64,000 nucleotides of DNA, taken from the NCBI GenBank assembly GCA_030683815.1, contig JAUXPJ010000008.1, positions 118,719-182,718 on the forward strand, read 5' to 3'. A model generated the notes under the pieces. The model searched no databases, was not told the origin of the DNA, and saw only the letters and a program-made list of their open reading frames with translations. The DNA is from Flavobacteriaceae bacterium. GTDB lineage: Bacteria; Bacteroidota; Bacteroidia; Flavobacteriales; Flavobacteriaceae. Shown here one piece after another: positions 19,168 to 27,655 of this stretch (position 1 is the first letter of the stretch; the number at the start of each line of letters is the position of its first letter). A program made the position numbers and the translations under genes.

Positions 19168-20544
19168 ATGGAATTACCTTATGCAGAGCCATTTAAAATA
19201 AAAATGGTTGAACCAATACAAAATTCGACAAAAGTACAACGCCTTCAATGGATTAAAGAAGCCCATTATAATTTATTCAATTTATCATCAGATAAAGTAT
19301 TCATTGATTTATTGACAGATTCCGGCACGGGTGCCATGAGTAATTATCAATGGGCAGAAATGATGTTAGGCGATGAAAGTTACGCCGGATCTTCATCTTT
19401 TCTTAAACTCAAAGAAACGGTTAAAAAAATCACCGGATTTGAATATTTTTTACCGACTCACCAAGGTAGAGCTGCAGAAAATGTGCTTTTTTCAGCCATG
19501 GTAAAAGAAGGAGATGTTGTACCGGGAAACTCACATTTCGACACCACCAAAGGTCACATTGAATTTAGAAAAGCTAAAGCCATTGATTGTACCATTAAAG
19601 AAGCGTTTGATGCCACAATTGATCATCCATTTAAGGGGAATTTAGATTTAAACCTTTTAGAAGATGTGCTTAAAAGCAATCCAAAAGAAAAAATTCCACT
19701 TGTTATTGTCACAATTACTTGTAATACTGCCGGCGGACAACCGGTTTCAATGGAAAATATTAAGGGAGTTTCAAAATTATGTAAGAAATATAAAATTCCG
19801 CTTTATTTTGATGCAGCTCGTTTTGCCGAAAATGCTTATTTTATCAAAAAAAGAGAAAAAGGATATGAACATAAAAACATCAAAGAAATTGTAAAAGAGT
19901 TTTTTGCTTATGGTGATGGAATGACCATGAGCGCCAAAAAAGACGGATTGGTAAATATGGGCGGATTTATAGCCTTGAATAACGAAGAAGTCTTTAAAAA
20001 AGCCATGGTTTTTAGCATCATGTTTGAAGGATTTATCACTTATGGCGGAATGAACGGGCGTGATATGGGAGCTTTATCCGTTGGATTAGATGAAGCTACT
20101 GAGTTTAGTTATTTAGAAAGTAGAGTAGAGCAAGTAGCTTATTTAGGAGCAAAAATAACGTCTTACGGAATACCTGTACAACAACCTTTTGGTGGTCATG
20201 CCATTTTTGTTGATGCTATTAAATTTTTACCCAATATTCCGAGAGAACAATTTACTGCCCAAACTTTAGCCATTGAATTATATATTGAAGGGGGAATTAG
20301 AGGAGTAGAAATTGGAACTATTTTAGCCGATAGAGATCCTGAAACGCGAGAAAATCGTTATCCGGTATTGGAATCAGTACGATTAGCAATTCCGAGAAGA
20401 ACTTATACAAATAATCATATGAATTATATTGCTGCAGTTCTTAAAAATGTTTTTGATAGAAGAAATCAAATTACTTCTGGATATCGAATAGTGGAAGAAG
20501 CTCCAATCATGAGACATTTTACCGTAAAATTAGAGAAAATTTAA
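19168..20544 (+). CDS. tnaA: Tryptophanase (L-tryptophan indole-lyase)
   Basis: The 458-residue protein is a PLP-dependent beta-eliminating lyase of the tryptophanase/tyrosine phenol-lyase family. The PLP lysine is Lys258 in MSAKKDG, and DLLTDSGTGAM, THQGRAAE and DAARFAENAYFI are family segments. Two specificity positions favour tryptophanase: Asp125 in HFDTTKGH, where tyrosine phenol-lyase has Thr, and isoleucine in RGVEIG, where tyrosine phenol-lyase has Arg in MERG. It would split tryptophan into indole, pyruvate and ammonia. No tnaC-type leader peptide with Trp codons is visible upstream. A biosynthetic trp operon lies 34 kb away. Confidence 0.88.
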   Translation: MELPYAEPFKIKMVEPIQNSTKVQRLQWIKEAHYNLFNLSSDKVFIDLLTDSGTGAMSNYQWAEMMLGDESYAGSSSFLKLKETVKKITGFEYFLPTHQGRAAENVLFSAMVKEGDVVPGNSHFDTTKGHIEFRKAKAIDCTIKEAFDATIDHPFKGNLDLNLLEDVLKSNPKEKIPLVIVTITCNTAGGQPVSMENIKGVSKLCKKYKIPLYFDAARFAENAYFIKKREKGYEHKNIKEIVKEFFAYGDGMTMSAKKDGLVNMGGFIALNNEEVFKKAMVFSIMFEGFITYGGMNGRDMGALSVGLDEATEFSYLESRVEQVAYLGAKITSYGIPVQQPFGGHAIFVDAIKFLPNIPREQFTAQTLAIELYIEGGIRGVEIGTILADRDPETRENRYPVLESVRLAIPRRTYTNNHMNYIAAVLKNVFDRRNQITSGYRIVEEAPIMRHFTVKLEKI

Positions 20545-20610
20545 TTTTTTTTAAGATTTTAATTGTAAATTTAGGGCTTGTGTTTATGGTATAAAAAAGA
20601 TAAAAAGACC

Positions 20611-20638
20611 TTAAAATTTAAAATATTTTTTATATTTG
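20611..20638 (+). promoter_or_regulatory. Candidate promoter of the nos cluster
   Basis: TATATTTG at 20631-20638 is an exact -7 element, with TTA at 20611-20613 about 17 bases upstream. It lies 34 bases before the fasciclin gene. No clear FNR-type inverted repeat was found in the 128-base gap. Confidence 0.45.
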
Positions 20639-20672
20639 ATTAATAATAGTTATATCCTAAAACTAAAATAAA

Positions 20673-21248
20673 ATGAAAAATCAATTTACAATTATCAGAT
20701 TTATTGTTATCTTAGTGCTATTCATATCGTTAGCTTGTCAAAATGACAAGAAAGCTAAAGAAGAGAATCGGTCAAGCGCCGAAAGTGGAGCGGAGTCTAA
20801 TAAAGGTCAAGCCTTTATTGAAGATGAGTCATCAACTCCCAATATATTAAAGATTGCGATTGGCTCTCCAGATCATTCAACATTGGTTGCTGCAGTTCAA
20901 GCGGCGCAACTGGAAAATGTATTAGTTAATGCTGGGCCATTAACTGTTTTTGCCCCAACCAATGAAGCGTTTAATAATTTACCTAAAGGAACTGTAGAAA
21001 ATTTGCTAAAGCCGGAAAATAAAGAGGTATTAGCAAATATTATTAAGTATCATGCAACTCCGGGTAATTTATCAGTAGATTTTTTAAAAAAATTTAAAAA
21101 ATTAGGTCAGGCAAACAATCAAGATGTTATTGTTGAGGTTATTGACGGAGAAGTATATGTAGGCGGTGCAAAAATAATTGGAAGTGTACCTGCCAGTAAT
21201 GGTATTGTACATGTAGTTGATAAAGTAATATTACCCCCATCAAAATAA
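20673..21248 (+). CDS. Fasciclin-domain lipoprotein of the nos cluster
   Basis: The 191-residue protein has a lipoprotein signal with lipid-acceptor Cys22 (FISLACQND). A charged linker follows, then one fasciclin (FAS1) domain from about residue 60, with the typical blocks ITLVAAVQAAQLENVL-like, TVFAPTNEAFNNLP and the C-terminal NGIVHVVDKVILPP. FAS1 domains mediate adhesion or protein contacts. As the first gene before a c-type cytochrome and NosZ it may help organise the surface-anchored nitrous oxide reductase. That role is inferred from position only. Similar proteins occur beside nosZ in other Flavobacteria. Confidence 0.85.
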   Translation: MKNQFTIIRFIVILVLFISLACQNDKKAKEENRSSAESGAESNKGQAFIEDESSTPNILKIAIGSPDHSTLVAAVQAAQLENVLVNAGPLTVFAPTNEAFNNLPKGTVENLLKPENKEVLANIIKYHATPGNLSVDFLKKFKKLGQANNQDVIVEVIDGEVYVGGAKIIGSVPASNGIVHVVDKVILPPSK

Positions 21249-21273
21249 ATTATAAATTAAAAAGTATCAAATT

Positions 21274-21732
21274 ATGAAATTAAATTTTATTGCAATTGTT
21301 GTATCTATTGTGTTTTTAGCTGGTTGTGGAAATTCTGAAAAGAAAAATCAGGATGATAAATCAACTAGTGAGTCAGAAATGAAAGTATATGATAATCCTT
21401 TAGACGATAAAGGTATCGGTCCGGTAACCAGTTTAACATTGCCGAAAGAAATAAATCAAGAATTAGCTGCTAAAGGAAAAGAAATTTATGTCTTAAAATG
21501 TACTGCTTGTCATAAAGAAACTCAACGATTTATTGGTCCGGCTCCAGTTGGAATTTTTGAACGTCGTTCACCAGAATGGGTTATGAATATGATTTTAAAT
21601 CCGGAAGAAATGGTGCAAAAAAATGCTATTGCAAAACAACTCCTTGCAGAATATATAGCACCTATGGCAAACCAAAATTTAACAGAAGATGAAGCTAGAG
21701 CAGTGGTTGAATATTTTAGAACTATTAAATAA
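21274..21732 (+). CDS. c-type cytochrome lipoprotein, probable electron donor to NosZ
   Basis: The 152-residue protein has a lipoprotein signal (Cys18 in FLAGCGN), an acidic linker and a monohaem cytochrome c domain with CxxCH at 76-80 (CTACHK). A candidate axial methionine is in IAPMANQN near the C-terminus. It follows the fasciclin gene by 25 bases and precedes nosZ by 24. A tethered cytochrome is a sensible electron donor to NosZ in the periplasm, and haem attachment would depend on CcsBA. The specific redox partner is inferred. Confidence 0.87.
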   Translation: MKLNFIAIVVSIVFLAGCGNSEKKNQDDKSTSESEMKVYDNPLDDKGIGPVTSLTLPKEINQELAAKGKEIYVLKCTACHKETQRFIGPAPVGIFERRSPEWVMNMILNPEEMVQKNAIAKQLLAEYIAPMANQNLTEDEARAVVEYFRTIK

Positions 21733-21756
21733 TAGAATTAACTAAACTCAAATAAA

Positions 21757-23712
21757 ATGAAAACTTTATTTAAATCTACATTAACTTTACTCTCCATCAT
21801 CATATTTTTTGGAAGTTGTGGTAAGGGAGAAAAAAAATCGGATGGTATATTAGCATCAAATGCTGCTGAAAAAGTATACGTAAAACCAGGTGAATTAGAT
21901 GAGTATTATGCATTTGTTTCAGGAGGTTTTAGCGGTCAGTTAGCAGTTTACGGATTGCCTTCGGGAAGACTATTTAAAGTAATTCCTGTATTTTCTGTGG
22001 ATCCTGAAAAAGCTTGGGGTTTTAATGAAGAAACAAAACCAATGTTAAACACTTCTCATGGATTTATCCCTTGGGATGATTCTCATCACCCAGATATTTC
22101 ACAAACTGCCGGTGAATTGGATGGTAGATGGGTATTTATAAACGGAAACAACACGCCTCGAATCGCCAAAATTGATTTAACAACCTTTGAAACTACCGAA
22201 ATTATTGAGTTGCCAAATAGTGCCGGTAATCACAGTTCTTCTTTTGTGACAGAAAATACCGAATATGTTGTGGCAGGAACCCGTTTCTCAGTTCCTGTAC
22301 CTCAAAAAGATATGTCAATTAAAGAATATAAGGGCAATTTCAAAGGGGCTCTATCATTCATCAGTGTAGAACCAAAACACGGAAAAATGAATTTAGAATT
22401 TCAAATTCTGATGCCCGGATTTAACTATGATTTGGCACATCCCGGAAGAGGAAAATCACACGGATGGTTCTTTTTTACGACTTATAATACAGAGGAAGCC
22501 AATTCATTGTTAGAGGTAAATGCTTCTCAAAATGATGTTGATTATATCGCCGCAGTTAATTGGAAAAAAGCAGAGGAGTATGTGAAAGCAGGAAAAGGAA
22601 AAAAAATGCCCGCAAATTATGCTCATAATGTTTATGATGAAAATACACATACAGCCACTTCTACCATGAAAAAAGAAGTGTTGGTTTTAGATCCATCTGA
22701 ATTACCCGGATTGGTTTATTTTTTACCAACTCCAAAGTCACCCCATGGTTGTGATGTGGATCCTTCAGGAGAATACATTGTTGGATCTGGAAAATTATCT
22801 GCCAATTTAACAGTACATTCATTTTCTAAAATGATAAAAGCAATTGAAAACAAAAAATTCTCCGGGCAAGCGTACAATATCCCGATTTTAAAATCGGAAG
22901 ATATTCTTGGGGGGATAGTTGAACAAGCCGGTTTAGGTCCATTACATACAGAATTTGACGATAAAGGAAATGCTTATACCACATTTTTTATTACATCAGA
23001 AGTGGTGAAATGGAAATTAAAAACTTGGGAAGTTGTTGACAGAAAACCAACCTATTACTCTGTTGGTCACTTAATGATTCCTGGCGGAAATTCAAGAAAA
23101 CCTAGCGGGAAATATTTGTTGGCGATGAATAAAATTACCAAAGATAGATATTTACCAACAGGACCAGAAGTAACACAATCCGCTCAATTATTTGATATCA
23201 GTGGCGAAAAAATGGAATTACTATTAGATTTTCCAACCATTGGAGAACCGCACTATGCAGCTGGTATTAGTGCAGATATTGTGATGAAAAATTCCAAAAA
23301 ATATTATGATTTAAAAAACAATAAACACGAATTTGTGGCAAAATCTGAAGCCGAAACAAAAGTGGTAAGAAAAGGAAAAGATGTACATATTTATATGACT
23401 GCAATTAGAAGCCATTTTGCCCCAGATAATATTGAAGGTATAAAAGTAGGAGATCGGGTGTATTTTCATGTTACAAACTTAGAACAAGATTATGATGTCC
23501 CTCATGGTTTTGCTATAATTGGAGCTAATAATTCAGAGTTATTAATAATGCCGGGACAAACTGAAACTTTAGTTTGGGAACCTAAACAAGTGGGTATATG
23601 GCCTTTCTATTGTTCCGATTTCTGTTCAGCTTTACATCAAGAAATGCAAGGATATGTGAGAGTTTCACCCGCCAATTCTGATATAAAATTGTCTTGGTCA
23701 TTAGGAGAGTAA
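21757..23712 (+). CDS. nosZ: Nitrous oxide reductase, Sec-dependent clade II
   Basis: The 651-residue copper enzyme reduces N2O to N2. The N-terminus is a Sec/lipoprotein-type signal with Cys21 (FFGSCGKGEKK) and lacks a twin-arginine motif, which places it in clade II. A seven-bladed propeller with CuZ histidine segments follows (DDSHHPDIS, GNHSSSF, AHPGRGKSHGW, SPHGCDVD, GPLHTEFD, EPHYAAG). The C-terminal cupredoxin domain carries the CuA ligands Cys619, Cys623, His627 and Met630 in YCSDFCSALHQEM. All expected ligand segments are present, so it looks functional. Confidence 0.95.
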   Translation: MKTLFKSTLTLLSIIIFFGSCGKGEKKSDGILASNAAEKVYVKPGELDEYYAFVSGGFSGQLAVYGLPSGRLFKVIPVFSVDPEKAWGFNEETKPMLNTSHGFIPWDDSHHPDISQTAGELDGRWVFINGNNTPRIAKIDLTTFETTEIIELPNSAGNHSSSFVTENTEYVVAGTRFSVPVPQKDMSIKEYKGNFKGALSFISVEPKHGKMNLEFQILMPGFNYDLAHPGRGKSHGWFFFTTYNTEEANSLLEVNASQNDVDYIAAVNWKKAEEYVKAGKGKKMPANYAHNVYDENTHTATSTMKKEVLVLDPSELPGLVYFLPTPKSPHGCDVDPSGEYIVGSGKLSANLTVHSFSKMIKAIENKKFSGQAYNIPILKSEDILGGIVEQAGLGPLHTEFDDKGNAYTTFFITSEVVKWKLKTWEVVDRKPTYYSVGHLMIPGGNSRKPSGKYLLAMNKITKDRYLPTGPEVTQSAQLFDISGEKMELLLDFPTIGEPHYAAGISADIVMKNSKKYYDLKNNKHEFVAKSEAETKVVRKGKDVHIYMTAIRSHFAPDNIEGIKVGDRVYFHVTNLEQDYDVPHGFAIIGANNSELLIMPGQTETLVWEPKQVGIWPFYCSDFCSALHQEMQGYVRVSPANSDIKLSWSLGE

Positions 23713-23748
23713 GTTCTTTAAATCTTTTTTATAATTTCATTAAGTAAC

Positions 23749-23780
23749 GAAAGTGGATAGGTATTTCCTATCCACTTTTC
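23749..23780 (+). other. Hairpin between nosZ and accessory genes
   Basis: AAAGTGGATAGG (23750-23761) pairs perfectly with CCTATCCACTTT (23767-23778) around TATTT. Only four T follow, so it is a weak terminator at best. It may attenuate the downstream genes or protect the 3' end of the fasciclin-cytochrome-nosZ message. Confidence 0.65.
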
Positions 23781-23795
23781 ATTAAAATTAATCAA

Positions 23796-24377
23796 ATGAA
23801 ACGTTCAAAAATTATCATGATAATAGGAGCTTTAATGATGTTGTTGCTTTTCGTTTTTCCATTATACAATATCACTCTCGAAGCGCCTCAATATCCAGAA
23901 CCTTTAGGAATGGATATTTGGATTAATAAAGTGACAGATCACAATCCGAATGATATTAAAAATATCAATTTAATGAACCATTATATTGGCATGAGAGATG
24001 TTCCAATAAAAATAAAAGAGTTTGAAATATTCCCAATTGTAATAATAATAATGGCCTCTTTGGGAGTGTTGATTGGATTAATTGGAAGAAGAAAATTATA
24101 TCTGACTTGGGGAATTGTAATGATAATTTTAGGAATAGTAGGAATGTATGATTTTTATTTATGGCTGTACGATTATGGCCATAATTTGAATCCTCATGCA
24201 GCTATTAAAATTCCCGGACAAGGTTATATGCCACCACTTTTTGGAGCTAAATCTATCTTAAATTTTAATGCTATTTCATTGCCTATGACAGGTGCTTATT
24301 TTATGATAATTGGAATTATACTCTCTTTTATCGCCTTTTTTCAAGCTAAAAAAGAAGCCAAAAAGGTTTATCACTAA
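23796..24377 (+). CDS. Integral membrane protein of the nos cluster (NosB-like position)
   Basis: The 193-residue protein has about four hydrophobic segments: residues 5-25, 75-94, 100-125 and 160-185. Between the first two lies a periplasmic-type loop (LEAPQYPEPLGMDIWINKV). No catalytic or metal-binding motif is obvious. It sits between nosZ and nosL, where clade II clusters such as that of Wolinella encode the uncharacterised membrane protein NosB. Whether it is homologous to NosB cannot be decided here. A role in NosZ maturation or quinol-dependent electron supply is inferred from context. Confidence 0.7.
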   Translation: MKRSKIIMIIGALMMLLLFVFPLYNITLEAPQYPEPLGMDIWINKVTDHNPNDIKNINLMNHYIGMRDVPIKIKEFEIFPIVIIIMASLGVLIGLIGRRKLYLTWGIVMIILGIVGMYDFYLWLYDYGHNLNPHAAIKIPGQGYMPPLFGAKSILNFNAISLPMTGAYFMIIGIILSFIAFFQAKKEAKKVYH

Positions 24378-24401
24378 ATACGGTTTTAAAAACTTTAACT
24401 G

Positions 24402-24839
24402 ATGAAAAAAATAATATTAATTGTTTTTTCAATGGTATTTTTTGCCTCATGCAAAATTAAACCTAAAGAAATTAATTTTGGTCAAGATGCGTGTTATTTT
24501 TGTAAAATGACCATTGTAGATAAACCTTTTTCGTCAGAAATTGTTAATTCTAAAGGAAAAGTTTATGTTTATGATGCTATTGAATGTATGATAAAAAGTC
24601 TGGAAGTTGAAAATCTCGATGCTAAGCTCTATTTGGTTTATGATTATGAAAATACAACTGAATTTATGGATGCAACTAAATCTCATTTTATTATCAGTGA
24701 TAAAATTAAAAGTCCGATGGGAGAAAATCTAGCAGCATTTCAAAGTAAAGCAACCGCCGAAAAATTTGTAAAAAATAATGGAGGAATACTGTTAAACTGG
24801 ACTGAAATTAACGCCCGTTTTAAATTAAATGAAAAGTAA
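24402..24839 (+). CDS. nosL: Copper chaperone lipoprotein NosL
   Basis: The 145-residue protein has a lipoprotein signal with Cys17 (FFASCKIK) and the NosL copper site ACYFCKM (Cys31, Cys34, Met36). The conserved segment GKVYVYDAIECM follows. NosL delivers Cu(I) to the NosDFY complex for CuZ assembly. It follows the membrane-protein gene by 24 bases and overlaps nosD by 11 bases, so the two are translationally coupled. Confidence 0.9.
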   Translation: MKKIILIVFSMVFFASCKIKPKEINFGQDACYFCKMTIVDKPFSSEIVNSKGKVYVYDAIECMIKSLEVENLDAKLYLVYDYENTTEFMDATKSHFIISDKIKSPMGENLAAFQSKATAEKFVKNNGGILLNWTEINARFKLNEK

Positions 24840-26064
24840 AAAATGGCTATTTTTTGTAATTTTAATAATTACAACACCTTTATTGGCAACAACAATAGAA
24901 GTTTGTAGTGATTGTCAAATTAAAACAATCAAAGCAGCTTTATCGGTTGCAAAACCCAATGACATTATCAAAGTTAAAAAGGGAGTTTATAAAGAAACCA
25001 ATTTAATAATTGATAAATCATTGACAATTATTGGAGAAAATCAACCAACTATTGACGGACAGTTAAAAGGCGATATTTTTAAAATTAAATCAGATAAAGT
25101 AGTCATCAAAGGATTTAATATTATCAATGTTGGTAAAGATTTTGCCAATAGCAATACGGCAATTCGCGTTCAAAAAAGCAACAATTTTGAAATTTCTTAT
25201 AATCGATTTGAAAACATCCTTTTTGCTGTTTACATAGAAAAATCATCCTACGGAAAAATCATCAACAATAAAATATTTGGAAATGCAAAAACCGAAATAA
25301 ATTCTGGAAACGGAATTCATCTTTGGGATAGCAAACATATTTTAATCACTAATAACTACATAGAAAAAATGCGAGATGGAATTTATTTGGAGTTCGCAAG
25401 TAATTGTGAAGTGGTTAATAATTTCAGTACCAAAAATGTGCGCTACGGACTACATTTTATGTTTTCGAATGACAACAGTTATTTGAAAAATAAGTTTTTA
25501 TCTAACGGTGCCGGCGTGGCAGTGATGTTTTCCAAAAGAATTAAAATGATGAACAATCAATTTCTTAAAAATTGGGGAACTGCATCTTACGGACTTTTAT
25601 TAAAAGAAATAAATGATGCAGAAATTAAACACAATATTTTTGAAGAAAATACCATCGCTATCAATGTAGAAGGTTCTAATAGAATTGATTACGAAAATAA
25701 TAACTTTACCAGAAATGGATGGGCATTAAAAGTGAGAGGAGCTTGTTATAATAACGTATTTAAAAAAAATAACTTTTTGTATAATTCTTTTGATGTGTCT
25801 TGGAACAGTAAAATGAATGATAATTTATTTGAACACAATTATTGGAGTGAGTATTCCGGCTATGATTTAGATAAAAATGGCGTAGGAGATGTGCCTTATA
25901 GACCCGTAAAATTATTCTCGTATATTGTCAATAAAACACCCGAAACAATTATATTATTACGCAGTTTATTCATCAATTTGGTCGATTTTTCAGAAAAAGT
26001 TACACCCGTTTTTACCCCTGATTTTTTAATTGATAATCAACCTCAAATGAAACCAATTTTATGA
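24829..26064 (+). CDS. nosD: Periplasmic copper-cluster assembly protein NosD
   Basis: The 411-residue protein begins with a Sec signal (MKSKKWLFFVILIITTPLLA). It then shows a right-handed parallel beta-helix built from CASH-type repeats with recurring N-N/I-x-N patterns (SYNRFEN, ITNNYIEK, EVVNNFSTK, MNNQFLK). NosD works with the NosFY ABC complex to mature the CuZ site of NosZ. Length is normal for the family (about 400-430). Its 3' end overlaps nosF by 4 bases. Confidence 0.92.
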   Translation: MKSKKWLFFVILIITTPLLATTIEVCSDCQIKTIKAALSVAKPNDIIKVKKGVYKETNLIIDKSLTIIGENQPTIDGQLKGDIFKIKSDKVVIKGFNIINVGKDFANSNTAIRVQKSNNFEISYNRFENILFAVYIEKSSYGKIINNKIFGNAKTEINSGNGIHLWDSKHILITNNYIEKMRDGIYLEFASNCEVVNNFSTKNVRYGLHFMFSNDNSYLKNKFLSNGAGVAVMFSKRIKMMNNQFLKNWGTASYGLLLKEINDAEIKHNIFEENTIAINVEGSNRIDYENNNFTRNGWALKVRGACYNNVFKKNNFLYNSFDVSWNSKMNDNLFEHNYWSEYSGYDLDKNGVGDVPYRPVKLFSYIVNKTPETIILLRSLFINLVDFSEKVTPVFTPDFLIDNQPQMKPIL

Positions 26065-26768
26065 TAACATTTCACGATGTAAAAAAGGACTTTGGAAAAT
26101 TAGAAGTACTTAAAAAAATCAATCTTCAAATAAAAGAAGGAGGTATTTTTGCCATTTTAGGGCCAAACGGATCTGGAAAAACAACCTTGATTAAATCGAT
26201 GTTAGGAATGGTAATTCCTCAAAGTGGCGCTATCAAAATTCACCATCAAAATATATTAAAGCATTGGAAATATCGCGAAAATATTGATTATTTACCTCAA
26301 ATTGCCAACTTTCCTTCCAACTTAAAAGTGATAGAATTAATCAATATGATTAAAGACATCAGAAACGGAAATTGTCGTGATCAAGAATTAATTCAATTGT
26401 TCAGAATTACTCCTTTTTTAGATAAAAAACTGGGTCATTTATCAGGTGGAACAAAGCAACGCGTCAATTTAGTATTGGCATTTATGTTTGACAGTCCGTT
26501 AATTATTTTAGATGAACCAACATCTGGACTAGATCCTGTGGCTTTAATCACGCTCAAAGAATTAATCATCAAAAAAAAAGCAGCAGGAAAAACCATCATT
26601 ATTACATCGCATATCATGAGTTTTGTTGAAGAAATTTCGGATGAAATTGTTTTTATTTTAGATGGAAATATCTATTTTCAAGGCACAATTTCAGCGTTGA
26701 AACATCAAACAAAACAAGATCATTTTGAATATGCAATTGCGTCAATTTTAAAAGAGAATTATGTTTAA
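26061..26768 (+). CDS. nosF: ABC transporter ATPase NosF
   Basis: The 235-residue ATPase has Walker A GPNGSGKTT (34-42), signature LSGGTKQ (127-133), Walker B LIILDEP (147-153) and the H-loop in TSHIMSF. It powers the NosDFY machine that supports copper-sulphur cluster assembly in NosZ. It overlaps nosD by 4 bases and nosY by 8 bases. Confidence 0.93.
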   Translation: MITFHDVKKDFGKLEVLKKINLQIKEGGIFAILGPNGSGKTTLIKSMLGMVIPQSGAIKIHHQNILKHWKYRENIDYLPQIANFPSNLKVIELINMIKDIRNGNCRDQELIQLFRITPFLDKKLGHLSGGTKQRVNLVLAFMFDSPLIILDEPTSGLDPVALITLKELIIKKKAAGKTIIITSHIMSFVEEISDEIVFILDGNIYFQGTISALKHQTKQDHFEYAIASILKENYV

Positions 26769-27543
26769 AATATTAAAGTATAGTTTTTACGACCTTATCA
26801 GAAGTCGGTGGAGTTTTATTTATCTGATGTTTTATTTTTTATTGGGAGTTGTATTACTTTTTCTAAATAACAACCTGTCAAACGCAATAGTAACGCTTTT
26901 AAACGTTGTTACCGTTTTAGTTCCGTTAATCGGAACTATTTTTGGGGTGATGTATTACTATGATTCAAAAGAATTTACAGAGTTGTTATTGGCGCAGCCC
27001 ATCAAAAGGTCGAACATATTTTTGGGTCAATATTTTGGTGTTGCGATTTCTTTATCCATCAGTTTAATTGTCGGATTGGGATTGCCTTTTATTTATTACG
27101 GTTTATTTATTTCTGATAAAATATTTGAATTTTTAACCTTGATAATTGTTGGAACTTTTTTAACTTTTATTTTTACGGCGATTTCGTTTTTTATCGCCAT
27201 ATCTTTTGAAAATAAAATCAAAGGGTTTGGTATTGCCATATTAGTTTGGCTGTTGTTGGCCGTAATTTACGATGGAATATTTTTAATTTCTTTAATTTAT
27301 TTTGAGCAATATCCGCTTGATGTATTTTCGTTGGGGGCAGTAATGTTAAATCCTATAGATTTAGCCAGAACATTAATGTTGCTTAAACTTGATATTTCTG
27401 CATTATTGGGTTATACAGGCGCAGTGTTCAAAAAGTTTTTCGGAACCAATTTTGGTGTAATCTTATCGTACTTAATTTTAATCTTTTGGACGATTATTCC
27501 AATTTTGGGCATCGTTTGGAAATCAAACAAAAAAGATTTTTAG
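26761..27543 (+). CDS. nosY: ABC transporter permease NosY
   Basis: The 260-residue protein has about six transmembrane helices. Family features are the N-terminal cytoplasmic start MFKILKYSFYDLIRSRWSF and the loop FTELLLAQPIKRSNIFLGQYFG between helices 2 and 3. It is the membrane subunit partnering NosF. It is the last gene of the nos cluster. No terminator is seen after it; instead a fragment matching the marC 3' end follows immediately. Confidence 0.92.
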   Translation: MFKILKYSFYDLIRSRWSFIYLMFYFLLGVVLLFLNNNLSNAIVTLLNVVTVLVPLIGTIFGVMYYYDSKEFTELLLAQPIKRSNIFLGQYFGVAISLSISLIVGLGLPFIYYGLFISDKIFEFLTLIIVGTFLTFIFTAISFFIAISFENKIKGFGIAILVWLLLAVIYDGIFLISLIYFEQYPLDVFSLGAVMLNPIDLARTLMLLKLDISALLGYTGAVFKKFFGTNFGVILSYLILIFWTIIPILGIVWKSNKKDF

Positions 27544-27544
27544 C

Positions 27545-27655
27545 TTATTTCAGCAATAAAATAACGGTTGATAAAATATATTCAACTCCAATAGCAATAA
27601 CGATAAAACCGATGATGCGTGATAAACGTTTATCCCAACCAGGTTTTAAATTCAT
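27545..27655 (-). pseudogene. 3' fragment of a marC-like gene
   Basis: On the minus strand a 36-codon frame (ATG at 27655, TAA at 27545) ends RIIGFIVIAIGVEYILSTV plus ILLLK. This is nearly the same as the C-terminus of the intact MarC gene at 34140-34757. The two regions share about 56 identical bases (27558-27613 and 34154-34209). Similarity stops upstream, where the frame runs into the end of the LytTR regulator. It is best read as the remnant of a second marC copy left by rearrangement, next to the end of nosY. Expression as a micro-protein cannot be excluded. Confidence 0.7.

Noticed and set aside
20545..20672. FNR/CRP-type binding site upstream of the nos cluster
   Set aside because: No convincing TTGAT-N4-ATCAA or similar inverted repeat could be found, only AT-rich sequence and a -7 element.
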